Origin: Thioalkalivibrio sp. XN8
GTDB taxonomy: Bacteria; Pseudomonadota; Gammaproteobacteria; Steroidobacterales; XN24
Assembly (NCBI RefSeq): GCF_011058255.1
Contig: NZ_JAALFH010000034.1
Location: 1-64,000 of the forward strand
Direction of reading: 5' to 3'
Length of the DNA stretch: 64,000 nt
Below, in pieces: positions 47,796 to 55,435 of this stretch. Under the pieces are notes generated by a model. That model saw only the letters and a list, made by a program, of their open reading frames with translations, had not been told where the DNA came from and made no database searches. The translations under genes were made by a program, and so were the position numbers. Within the stretch, counting starts at the first letter, position 1; the number at the start of each line of letters is the position of its first letter.

Positions 47796-48533
47796 ATGAG
47801 CCACGCCTACCGGGAGGACCTGTCCTGGATCCATGACCTGGGATTCGGGGACCTGGCGCGCAGCGCGGCCGAGCAGCTCCTGCGCGAGTTCGCCGCCGCG
47901 GGCGTGGACGGCGGGCTGGTGGTCGACCTCGGGTGCGGCAGCGGTATTTTCGCCGAGCTGCTGTCGAACAGCGGCTACGACGTGCTCGGCATCGACCTGT
48001 CGCCGGTGATGATCGAGATGGCCCGGCGGCGGGTGCCCGAGGCGGAGTTCCGCTGCGAGTCGCTGCTGACGGCCGCGCTGCCGTCATGCATCGCGGTCGC
48101 AGCGGTCGGCGAGGTCTTCAATTACCGCTTCGACGAGAGCAATTCCCGCGCCGCGCGCCAGGCGCTTTACCGGCGCATCCGCGCTGCGCTGCACCCCGGG
48201 GGCGTGCTGTTGTTCGACGCCGCCGGCCCCGGCCGCGTGGCGGGCGACGGGCGCCTGCAGGCCTCGGTGGACGGCGGCGCCTGGGCGCTCCTGATGCACG
48301 CCGAGGAGGATGAAGCCGCCCGCCGGCTCACCCGCTGCATCACCAGTTTCCGCCGGACCGGCGAGCTCTATCGCCGCGACGACGAATGCCACGAGCTGGA
48401 CCTGCTGCCGCCCGAGGAGGTGCTGGCGGACCTCGCGGCGGCCGGTCTCGAGGCCGAGCGGCTCGAGGCCTACCAGGATTTCGAGCTGCCGGCGGGGCTG
48501 CACGGCTTCCTCGCCCGCCGCCCGCTGGACTGA
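47796..48533 (+). CDS. SAM-dependent methyltransferase between the two Mrp modules
   Basis: 245-residue class I methyltransferase: motif I VVDLGCGSGIF, acidic GIDLSPVMIEMAR, and the motif IV region VAAVGEVFNYRFDE. It is cytoplasmic with no membrane segments. ATG 47796 follows GGGAGGGGG. It sits 115 bases after module 1 and 27 bases before module 2, on the same strand, so it is probably co-transcribed. The substrate is unknown. A role in modifying a subunit or a regulator of the complex is possible but is inference only. Confidence 0.85.
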   Translation: MSHAYREDLSWIHDLGFGDLARSAAEQLLREFAAAGVDGGLVVDLGCGSGIFAELLSNSGYDVLGIDLSPVMIEMARRRVPEAEFRCESLLTAALPSCIAVAAVGEVFNYRFDESNSRAARQALYRRIRAALHPGGVLLFDAAGPGRVAGDGRLQASVDGGAWALLMHAEEDEAARRLTRCITSFRRTGELYRRDDECHELDLLPPEEVLADLAAAGLEAERLEAYQDFELPAGLHGFLARRPLD

Positions 48534-48560
48534 ACGGAGCAACCCGCCACAGGAGCCGCG

Positions 48561-49100
48561 ATGAACCCGAACCCAGCGCTTGCCAGCCAAGCCGCCCCGT
48601 CCGCGGGATGGCGGGCTTGGCTGCGGCGGCTGGTGTTGTTCACGCTCCTGTGGTGGGTGCTGAGCGGCGGCGATGCCTCGGGCTGGATGGTCGGCGCGCC
48701 CTTCGTAGTGCTGGCAAGCTGGCTGAGCCTGGAACTCTGGACGAGTTACCGGCTGTCGCTGGTGGGCGTGCTGCGCTTCCTGCCGTGGTTTGCCGTGCAG
48801 TCTGTGGCCGGCGCCACCGACGTCGCCCGGCGCGCCTTCGATCCGCGCCTGCCGCTGCGCCCGGGACTGGTGCGGCATCGACTGCGGCTGCCATCCGGCG
48901 TCTGCCGGGTCTCGCTGGCCAATATCGTGACCATGCTGCCGGGTACTCTCAGCGCGGACCTCGTGGACGACGAACTGGTCATCCATACCCTCGACATCGG
49001 CCGGGACCTGCACGCCATGGTGGAGGACCTCGAGCCCCGCATCGCGGGCGTGTTCGGCCTGCGCTTCGATGACTTGCCGCAGCCGGAGGCGCCGCGATGA
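48561..49100 (+). CDS. mrpE: Mrp antiporter subunit E (module 2)
   Basis: 179 residues. The TM-rich N-terminus (LVLFTLLWWVLSGGDASGWM) is followed by the MrpE domain with VTMLPGTLSADLVDDELVIH, seen as MLPGTLSADL, and HTLDIGRDLHAMVEDLE. Same architecture as the module 1 copy at 38210 but clearly diverged in sequence. Overlaps mrpF by four bases (ATGA). Confidence 0.9.
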   Translation: MNPNPALASQAAPSAGWRAWLRRLVLFTLLWWVLSGGDASGWMVGAPFVVLASWLSLELWTSYRLSLVGVLRFLPWFAVQSVAGATDVARRAFDPRLPLRPGLVRHRLRLPSGVCRVSLANIVTMLPGTLSADLVDDELVIHTLDIGRDLHAMVEDLEPRIAGVFGLRFDDLPQPEAPR

Positions 49101-49372
49101 ACCTGCTCCTGCTCGGCATTGCCGCCTTCCTGCTGCTCAACCTGGCGGCGGGGCTGTGGCGCGTGATGCGCGGCCCCACGGCGGCGGACCGGATGCTGGC
49201 GGCGCAGTTGTTCGGCACCACCGCCGTGGCGGTGCTGCTGCTGTTGGCAGAAGGCATGGCGCAGCCGGCGCTGCGCGACGTGGCACTGGTGTTCGGGCTG
49301 CTGGCTGCGGTGGCCGCGGTGGCGTTCGTGCAGCGCGTCTGGAGCCGGGGAGGGGGCCATGACGGGCATTGA
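49097..49372 (+). CDS. mrpF: Mrp antiporter subunit F (module 2)
   Basis: 91 residues, three TM helices, with the MrpF signature WRVMRGPTAADRMLAAQLFG (GPTxxDRxxA). Start overlaps the mrpE stop. The 3' end overlaps mrpG by 14 bases. Confidence 0.88.
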   Translation: MNLLLLGIAAFLLLNLAAGLWRVMRGPTAADRMLAAQLFGTTAVAVLLLLAEGMAQPALRDVALVFGLLAAVAAVAFVQRVWSRGGGHDGH

Positions 49373-49661
49373 GCTGCTCAGCACGTTCTTCCTGCTCGCC
49401 GGCGCGGGTTTCTTCTTCGCCGGCACCGTCGGCCTGTTGCGTTTTCCCGATGTCTTCAGCCGCCTGCACGCCCTGACCAAGGGCGATAACGTCGGCCTCG
49501 GCCTGACGGTGCTCGGGCTGGCGCTGCGGGCCGACTCGCCCGCAGTGATCGGCAAGTTGCTGCTGATCTGGCTGCTGGTCCTGCTGGCCGGCGCGACCGC
49601 CTCGCATCTCATCGCCCGCTCGAGCCTGCGGCGGGGCATCGAGCCCTGGAGGGCGCCGTGA
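49359..49661 (+). CDS. mrpG: Mrp antiporter subunit G (module 2)
   Basis: 100 residues, three TM helices. MrpG features: GTVGLLRFPDVFSRLHALTKGDNVG and ATASHLIARSSLRRG, quoted here as GLLRFPDVFSRLHA and TASHLIARS. It lacks the SSPTSCHALAHAAH form of the module 1 copy; the equivalent here is AGATASHLIAR. ATG 49359 lies inside the end of mrpF. Confidence 0.88.
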   Translation: MTGIELLSTFFLLAGAGFFFAGTVGLLRFPDVFSRLHALTKGDNVGLGLTVLGLALRADSPAVIGKLLLIWLLVLLAGATASHLIARSSLRRGIEPWRAP

Positions 49662-49957
49662 ACCCCGGGCTGCTGTTCGACGCCGTGCTGGTCACGGTGC
49701 TGCTGTGGGTCGCCTGGGCGGCGCTCGCCAGCCGCGACCTGTTCCGCGGCATCGTGTTGTTCATCGCCTTCGGGCTGGTGTTGTCCATGGGCTGGGTGCG
49801 GCTGGGGGCGCCGGACGTCGCGCTCGCGGAGGCGGCGATCGGGGCCGGCATCGCCGGGGCGCTGCTGCTGGCAACCTGGGCGCGCCTGCCGGGCAAGACC
49901 GAGGAACGGCCGGGGGACGACCTCGAGGGTCAGGAGCGGGATCATGAGCAGCGCTAG
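49658..49957 (+). CDS. MbhD-like (DUF4040) subunit, module 2
   Basis: 99 residues, about three TM helices. The conserved element reads RLGAPDVALAEAAIGAG, matching GAPDVAMTEAAVGAG of module 1, with the functional Glu retained. A ~25-residue hydrophilic, acidic C-terminal tail (KTEERPGDDLEGQERDHEQR) is absent from the module 1 copy. Overlaps the next gene by 14 bases. Confidence 0.85.
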   Translation: MNPGLLFDAVLVTVLLWVAWAALASRDLFRGIVLFIAFGLVLSMGWVRLGAPDVALAEAAIGAGIAGALLLATWARLPGKTEERPGDDLEGQERDHEQR

Positions 49958-50630
49958 CCGGCCGCCCGGCGAGCCGGGGCTGCTGCTGCGCGCGGTGCTC
50001 GCGCTGCTGCTGCTGGCCGCGGCAGCCGGGGTGGCGCTTGCCCTGGTGGCGGGACAGGTTGCGCCCGGCCTCAGCGGCGCGGTGGCCGCAGCCCTGCCGG
50101 ACAGCGGCGCCAGCAATCCTGTGACTGCGGTACTGCTGAACTTCCGCGGCTACGACACGCTGCTGGAGATGGCGGTCCTCACCGCGGCCGTGGTCGGCGT
50201 GTGGTCACTCGGCCCGGCGCCACGCATTCGCGAGACCGAGCCCAGCCCGGTGCTGCTGGGCATGAACAGCGTGCTGATTCCCCTGGCGCCGCTCATCTGC
50301 GCCTACCTGCTGTGGGCCGGCAGCAGCCGCCCGGGCGGGGCATTCCAGGCCGGCGCCGTGCTGGCGGCCGCCGGCGTGCTGTTCATCATCTCCGGCCGCC
50401 GGCCGGCCGTGCACCTGCCGGCTGCGCCGATGAGCTGGGGCATCGTGGCGGGCCTGGGCGTGTTCCTGGCGGTCGCCCTCGCGGTGATGCCCGGCGGGCG
50501 GGAGCTGCTGGAGTATCCCCGGGGTCTCGCCGGCGCGCTGATCCTGCTCGTCGAGACGGCCGCGACCGTGAGCATCGCGCTGATCCTGGCGGGCCTGTTC
50601 ATCGGCGGCCGGCCCGAGGACGAGCCGTGA
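49944..50630 (+). CDS. mrpB: MrpB subunit (MbhE-MbhF fusion type), module 2
   Basis: 228 residues, about seven TM helices. The MbhE-like part contains NPVTAVLLNFRGYDTLLEMAVL, quoted as NPVTAVLLNFRGYDT; the MrpB-like part contains LWAGSSRPGGAFQAGAVLAA. Same two-domain plan as the module 1 protein, with a shorter linker. The GTG of mrpC overlaps its stop (GTGA). Confidence 0.87.
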   Translation: MSSASRPPGEPGLLLRAVLALLLLAAAAGVALALVAGQVAPGLSGAVAAALPDSGASNPVTAVLLNFRGYDTLLEMAVLTAAVVGVWSLGPAPRIRETEPSPVLLGMNSVLIPLAPLICAYLLWAGSSRPGGAFQAGAVLAAAGVLFIISGRRPAVHLPAAPMSWGIVAGLGVFLAVALAVMPGGRELLEYPRGLAGALILLVETAATVSIALILAGLFIGGRPEDEP

Positions 50631-50956
50631 GCAGCGCGCTGCTCTACGCCGGCGCCGGTATGGGCCTGCTCCTGGTAGGCGTCTGGGCGCTGGTGCTGCG
50701 CGCGCACCTGCTGCGCAAGGTGCTCGCCATCAATGTCATGGGCAGCGGCGCCTTCCTGCTGCTGGTCGGCGCCGGCGCCATGGGCGGCGGTCCGGTCGAC
50801 CCGGTGCCGCAAGCCATGGTCATCACCGGCATCGTGGTCTCGATCTCCGCGACGGCGCTGGCGCTGGCGCTGGTGCTCCGGATCGCGTACGCCACGGGCA
50901 AGGCCGCGCTGCCGGAAGACCGCGAGCGCGACCTCATGGACAGGGAAGGGAGATAG
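50627..50956 (+). CDS. mrpC: Mrp antiporter subunit C (module 2)
   Basis: 109-residue NuoK-like subunit, three TM helices. LLRKVLAINVMGSGAFLLLV and DPVPQAMVITGIVVSISATA (given as DPVPQAMVITGIV) are the family signatures. The start is GTG 50627, overlapping the mrpB stop; no ATG is available at this position. Five bases before mrpD. Confidence 0.9.
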   Translation: MSSALLYAGAGMGLLLVGVWALVLRAHLLRKVLAINVMGSGAFLLLVGAGAMGGGPVDPVPQAMVITGIVVSISATALALALVLRIAYATGKAALPEDRERDLMDREGR

Positions 50957-50961
50957 CCGGC

Positions 50962-52401
50962 ATGAGCACGTGGCTGGCGGCGCTCCCCTGGATGGTCCTG
51001 GCGATTGCCATCCCCTTGCTGGGAGCTCTGGCCGCTTTCGTCCAGCCGCGCCGGGCCCAGGTGATCGGGCTGAGCTTCAGTTTCCTCACCGCCGGCGCGG
51101 CCGTGGGCGTGGTGCTCGATTTCATCACCCTGGGCCCGCAGCAGCACGCGGTGGGCGGCTGGGGCGCGCCCCTCGGGATCGACCTGGTCGCCGACGGCCT
51201 GAGCATCCTGATGCTGGGGATGTCGGCGGTGGTGGGCGTCGCCGTCAGCATCTACGCGCGGGCCTATTTCGTGCCCTACCCGGACAAGGCGCCGCGCTTC
51301 TGGCCGCTGTGGCTGTTTCTCTGGGCGGCCCTGAACGCCCTGTTCCAGTCGGCCGACGTGTTCAACCTCTACGTCACGCTCGAGCTCATGGGGCTGTCGG
51401 CCGTCGCGCTGGTGGCGCTGACCGGTTCCGGCCCGGCGCTGTGGGGCGCCATGCGCTACCTGCTGGTCAGCCTGCTGGGCTCGCTGGCCTACCTGGTCGG
51501 CGTGGCGCTCCTGTATCACGCCTACGGCACGGTGGATCTCACGCTGCTCGCCGAGCGCGCCGACGGGGGCCTGCAGCTGGCGGTGCCGCTGGGCGCCATG
51601 ATCGCGGGGCTGCTGCTCAAGACCGGCCTGTTCCCCTTCCACGTCTGGCTGCCGCCGGCACACGGCAGCGCCCGCGCGCCGGTCAGCGCGCTGCTGTCGG
51701 GGCTGGTGGTCAAGGCTTCGTTCTACCTGGTGCTGCGGCTGTGGTTCACCTTCGTGCCCGAGGGCGAGGGGCTGCCCCTGCTGCTGGGCTGCCTCGGTGC
51801 CGCGGCGATCTTCTGGGGCTCGATCCAGGCCCTGCGCCAGAAGCGCCTGAAGCTGCTCGTCGCCTATTCGACGGTAGCCCAGCTGGGTTACCTGTTCATC
51901 GCCTTCCCGCTCGCCGGCCTGGAGCCGCAGATGGCCTGGAGCGGCTCGATCTACCTGGCGCTGTCGCACGCCTTCGCCAAGGGCGCGATGTTCCTGGCCG
52001 CCGGCGCCATCATGACCCAGGGCGGCCATGACGAGATCGACGAGCTCGACCTGGTGGTGGACCGCATGCCGCTGACCCTGGCGGCCTTCGCCCTGGCGGG
52101 CATCAGTCTCGCCGGCCTGCCGCCGAGCGGCGGCTTCGTCGGCAAGTGGCTCCTGCTCGAGTCCGCCATGGCGCAGGGCAAGGGCATCTGGGCCGCGATC
52201 ATCATCGTCGGCGGCCTGCTCACCGCCACCTACGTGTTCCGCGTGCTGGGCTTCGCCTTCACCCGCTCCGAGCATCACCACGAGCGCCATGAAGTGCCGG
52301 CTGCCATGGAGTGGACAGCGCTGTTGCTGGCCCTGGGCGCAGTGCTGCTCGGCTTCGTCGCGCCCTGGGCGCTGCCCCTGCTCGACGGGGTGCTGCCATG
52401 A
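50962..52401 (+). CDS. mrpD: Mrp antiporter subunit D (module 2)
   Basis: 479 residues, about 14 TM helices. Charged residues for ion conduction are intact: Glu in YVTLELMGLSAVAL, Lys in GLLLKTGLFPFHVWLP, Lys in SGLVVKASFYLV and Lys in GFVGKWLLLES. A His-rich C-terminal loop (SEHHHERHE) may be a proton antenna or a metal site; it is not seen in the module 1 MrpD. ATG 50962 follows GGGAGA. Confidence 0.92.
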   Translation: MSTWLAALPWMVLAIAIPLLGALAAFVQPRRAQVIGLSFSFLTAGAAVGVVLDFITLGPQQHAVGGWGAPLGIDLVADGLSILMLGMSAVVGVAVSIYARAYFVPYPDKAPRFWPLWLFLWAALNALFQSADVFNLYVTLELMGLSAVALVALTGSGPALWGAMRYLLVSLLGSLAYLVGVALLYHAYGTVDLTLLAERADGGLQLAVPLGAMIAGLLLKTGLFPFHVWLPPAHGSARAPVSALLSGLVVKASFYLVLRLWFTFVPEGEGLPLLLGCLGAAAIFWGSIQALRQKRLKLLVAYSTVAQLGYLFIAFPLAGLEPQMAWSGSIYLALSHAFAKGAMFLAAGAIMTQGGHDEIDELDLVVDRMPLTLAAFALAGISLAGLPPSGGFVGKWLLLESAMAQGKGIWAAIIIVGGLLTATYVFRVLGFAFTRSEHHHERHEVPAAMEWTALLLALGAVLLGFVAPWALPLLDGVLP

Positions 52402-53891
52402 CCACCAACGCCTGGCTGCCGCTGCTGGTGCTGGCCTCCTCGCTGATCCCGGGGCTGATCATCTTCACCCTGCCGGAGAAGGCCGTCGCCTGGCGCATCA
52501 CGCTCAACCTCGGCGGGGCCCTGCTGAAGATCCTGCTGCTGGTGCTGATGATGATCGGCGTGTTCCACGGCGTGAACTACGAGTTTCGCGTGCCGCTGGT
52601 CCCGGGCATCGATTTCGTGCTGCACGCCGACGCGCTGTCGCTGCTGTTCGTCAACCTGTCGGCGGTGCTGTGGCTCGCCACCACCGTCTACGCCATCGGC
52701 TACCTCGAGGACTCCCCCAACCGGAGCCGCTTCTTCGGCTATTTCAGCCTCTGCGTGACCACGACCGTTGGCCTGGCGATGGCCGGGAACCTGCTCACCT
52801 TCCTGGTCTTCTACGAGGCGCTGACGCTCTCCACCTACCCCCTGGTCGTGCATCGCGGCACCGAGGTGGCGCGCAAGGCCGGCCGCACCTACCTGGCCTA
52901 TACGTTGCTCGGCGGTGTGCTGCTGCTGGCCGGCACCATCTGGCTGCATGCCCTCACCGGTACCCTGGAGTTCGTCGACCGGGGCTTCGTCCGCGGTCTC
53001 GACCTCGACCCCGCCACGCTGCGCATGGTCTTCACGCTGCTGATCCTCGGCGTGGGCGTCAAGGCCGCGCTGGTGCCGCTGCACGCCTGGCTGCCGCAGG
53101 CCATGGTCGCGCCGGCGCCGGTGAGCGCGCTGCTGCATGCCGTCGCGGTCGTGAAGGCCGGCGCCTTCGGGGTGGTGCGCATCATCTACGACGTGTTCGG
53201 CATCGAGTTCGCCGCCGAACTGGGGGTGACCCTGCCGCTGGCGGTGCTGGCCGCCGTCACCATCATCTACGGCTCGGTGCGGGCGCTGTTCCAGGAAGAC
53301 CTGAAGCGGCGGCTGGCTTTCTCCACCGTCAGCCAGGTGTCCTACATCACCCTGGGCGTCGCCATTGCCGGCCCGATCGCCACCATCGGCGGGCTCGCGC
53401 ACCTGGTCCACCAGGGCTTCATGAAGATCACCCTGTTCTTCTGCGCCGGCAACTACGCGGAAACGCTGGGCGTGCACAAGGTCAGCGAGCTGCGCGGCAT
53501 CGGCCGGCGCATGCCCTGGACCACGGCGGCCTTCACGGTCGCGGCCTTCGGCATGATCGGCGTGCCGCCGGTGGTCGGCTTCGTCAGCAAGTGGTACCTC
53601 GGGCTCGGCGCACTCGAGGTCGGCCAGGACTGGGTGGTCTACGTCCTGGCCGGCAGCAGCCTGCTGAACGCGGCCTATTTCCTGCCGCTGGTGCGGGCCG
53701 CCTGGTTCGAGCCGCCCCCTGACGAATGGCCGCATGAGCGGAACTTCGGCCGCAAGGAAACGGCCTGGATGCTGCTGCTGCCGCCGCTGTTCACGGCGCT
53801 GGCGGCGCTGGCCTGGGGCCTGTTCGCCTCCATGCCCGGCACGCCGCTCGACTGGGTCCAGTTCATCGCGGCCCGGAAGTACGGCTCATGA
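52398..53891 (+). CDS. Second antiporter-like (NuoL/M-type) subunit, module 2
   Basis: 497 residues. Clear counterpart of 42130-43617: both have TVYAIGY/TIYAIGY, FYEALTLSTYPLV, GVKAALVPLHAWLPQAMVAP and HAVAVVKAGAFG. All key Glu and Lys residues are kept, including Lys in GFVSKWYLGL. Likely an active ion-conducting subunit. Four-base overlaps join it to both neighbours. An in-frame upstream ATG (52311) would overlap mrpD by 91 bases and is rejected. Confidence 0.9.
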   Translation: MTTNAWLPLLVLASSLIPGLIIFTLPEKAVAWRITLNLGGALLKILLLVLMMIGVFHGVNYEFRVPLVPGIDFVLHADALSLLFVNLSAVLWLATTVYAIGYLEDSPNRSRFFGYFSLCVTTTVGLAMAGNLLTFLVFYEALTLSTYPLVVHRGTEVARKAGRTYLAYTLLGGVLLLAGTIWLHALTGTLEFVDRGFVRGLDLDPATLRMVFTLLILGVGVKAALVPLHAWLPQAMVAPAPVSALLHAVAVVKAGAFGVVRIIYDVFGIEFAAELGVTLPLAVLAAVTIIYGSVRALFQEDLKRRLAFSTVSQVSYITLGVAIAGPIATIGGLAHLVHQGFMKITLFFCAGNYAETLGVHKVSELRGIGRRMPWTTAAFTVAAFGMIGVPPVVGFVSKWYLGLGALEVGQDWVVYVLAGSSLLNAAYFLPLVRAAWFEPPPDEWPHERNFGRKETAWMLLLPPLFTALAALAWGLFASMPGTPLDWVQFIAARKYGS

Positions 53892-55435
53892 ACCTCCTGC
53901 TCGCCCTGCCGCTGCTGCCGCTGGCCGTGCTGCTCTGGCTGGCGCTGTCACGCCGCCGGGAGGCGCTGGAGACGGGCTGGCTGGTGGCCCTGGTGGCGTC
54001 TCTCCCGCTGGCCGTCGCGGTGCTGATGGCGCCCCAGGAGATGGCGCTGCCGGACCTGCTGGTGCAGGGCTCGGCCGCGCTCGTGCTGGACGGCACGGCC
54101 CGGGCCGGGCTGCTGCTGTTCGGCGGCGGGTGGTTCGTCGCCGGCCTGTTGATGACTCACGGCGGCGAGCGCAGCCCGGCGGTGATGGCCCTGCTCGTCA
54201 CCCTGTCCGGCGCGCTCACCGTCGCCCTGGGGCAGGGGGGGCCGTTGGTCTATGCCGGCTTGCTCGCTCTCGGTTACGGGCTGTACGGGGTCGTGGCCAG
54301 CGAGCGCCATGACGGCTGGCAACGGCCGGGCGCCGTACTCATCGTGTTCCTGGTGGTCAGCGACCTGCTGGTGTTCGAGGTCCTGCTCGATCGCACCGCG
54401 CACCCGAGCGGTGCCGGGCTCGCCCTGCTGGCAGTGATCGCCCTGGCGCTGCGCGGCGGCGTGCCGCCTGCCCATGGGTGGCTGCCCCAGCTGCTGCAGG
54501 TCGGTAGTGCGCCGGCGGCGGTGCTGCTGGCCATGGTCCCGGCGGGCGCCGCCTGGCTGGGCGGCGTCAAGATCATGCCCTCGGCCGGGGCCGGCGTAGC
54601 CATGTTCTGCCTGTTGGTCGGGCTCATCGGCGCGGCCTGGGCGGCGGTGGCCGGCGTGGTGCAACGGGAAGAGCGGGCGACCCTGGGGTATGCGGTGGCC
54701 GCAAGCTCGGCGTTGCTGCTGGTCGCACTGCCGGCCGGAGTGGCGGGCATGCTGCCGCTGCCCTGGCTGGTGCTGGCCGTGCTGGCCGCCTGCGGCGCCC
54801 AGCCGCTGCTCAGGTTCCTGGCGCCGGGCTGGCTGCACGACCTGGCGGTGGCCCTGCTGCTGCTCGCCCACGGCCTCGCGGCCGGGCAGGTCGCTGTTCA
54901 CGCCGGCACCGCCTTGCCGCCGGGCATCGCCCTGCTGCCCGGGCTCGCGGCCGTGCTCGCCACGTTCGTGCTCACCCTGGCAGTGCGCCGTGTCGGGGGC
55001 CCGGCAGTCTCACCGGAACGGTCGACCGGCCTGGTGTTCACGCCGGTCGCGCTGGCGGTCGCCGGCGTCGGCGCGGCGTGGTGGCTGGCGCCGCCAGGCT
55101 TTGCCTCGGCCTGGTCCGCGCCCGTCGCCATCACGCTGGGCCTGGTCGCGCATCGTCTGACCCGGGAGCGCCTGTCGGCACCCTTCGGCGCCGGGGACGT
55201 GTTCGAGCCGGTCGAGAGCCTCACCGGGCGGCTGGTCCGGGCTGTGGGTGCGTTGTGTCAGCAGCAGGTCGCCCGCATTCGCGACGCCTGCATGGGGGCC
55301 TTGCTCGGGTTGTGGGACGGGCCGGCTTGGGCGCGCCGGATGCAGCAGCTGGACATCCGCCTGCGCTCCTGGCCGGCGACCAGCCTGATGATGCTGGCAG
55401 TCGCCCTGGGCGCAGCCTACCTGCTGGCCCGATGA
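53888..55435 (+). CDS. Degenerate antiporter-like membrane subunit, module 2
   Basis: 515 residues, about 13 TM helices, in the third antiporter-like position. Only faint Proton_antipo_M traces remain: ALRGGVPPAHGWLPQLLQVGSAPA aligns with the TM7-TM8 loop, but the TM7 Lys is Arg and the TM8 Lys is gone. No Glu occupies the TM5 site and no TM12 Lys is seen. The frame is intact and translation-coupled on both sides, so it is probably a kept structural subunit, not a pseudogene. The tail has an amphipathic helix and a terminal TM (WPATSLMMLAVALGAAYLL). Confidence 0.8.
   Translation: MNLLLALPLLPLAVLLWLALSRRREALETGWLVALVASLPLAVAVLMAPQEMALPDLLVQGSAALVLDGTARAGLLLFGGGWFVAGLLMTHGGERSPAVMALLVTLSGALTVALGQGGPLVYAGLLALGYGLYGVVASERHDGWQRPGAVLIVFLVVSDLLVFEVLLDRTAHPSGAGLALLAVIALALRGGVPPAHGWLPQLLQVGSAPAAVLLAMVPAGAAWLGGVKIMPSAGAGVAMFCLLVGLIGAAWAAVAGVVQREERATLGYAVAASSALLLVALPAGVAGMLPLPWLVLAVLAACGAQPLLRFLAPGWLHDLAVALLLLAHGLAAGQVAVHAGTALPPGIALLPGLAAVLATFVLTLAVRRVGGPAVSPERSTGLVFTPVALAVAGVGAAWWLAPPGFASAWSAPVAITLGLVAHRLTRERLSAPFGAGDVFEPVESLTGRLVRAVGALCQQQVARIRDACMGALLGLWDGPAWARRMQQLDIRLRSWPATSLMMLAVALGAAYLLAR

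Noticed and set aside
53888-55435. Pseudogene
   Set aside because: Although it lacks the conduction residues, the frame is intact, full-length, membrane-type and coupled by four-base overlaps to both neighbours, so it is more likely a kept structural subunit.
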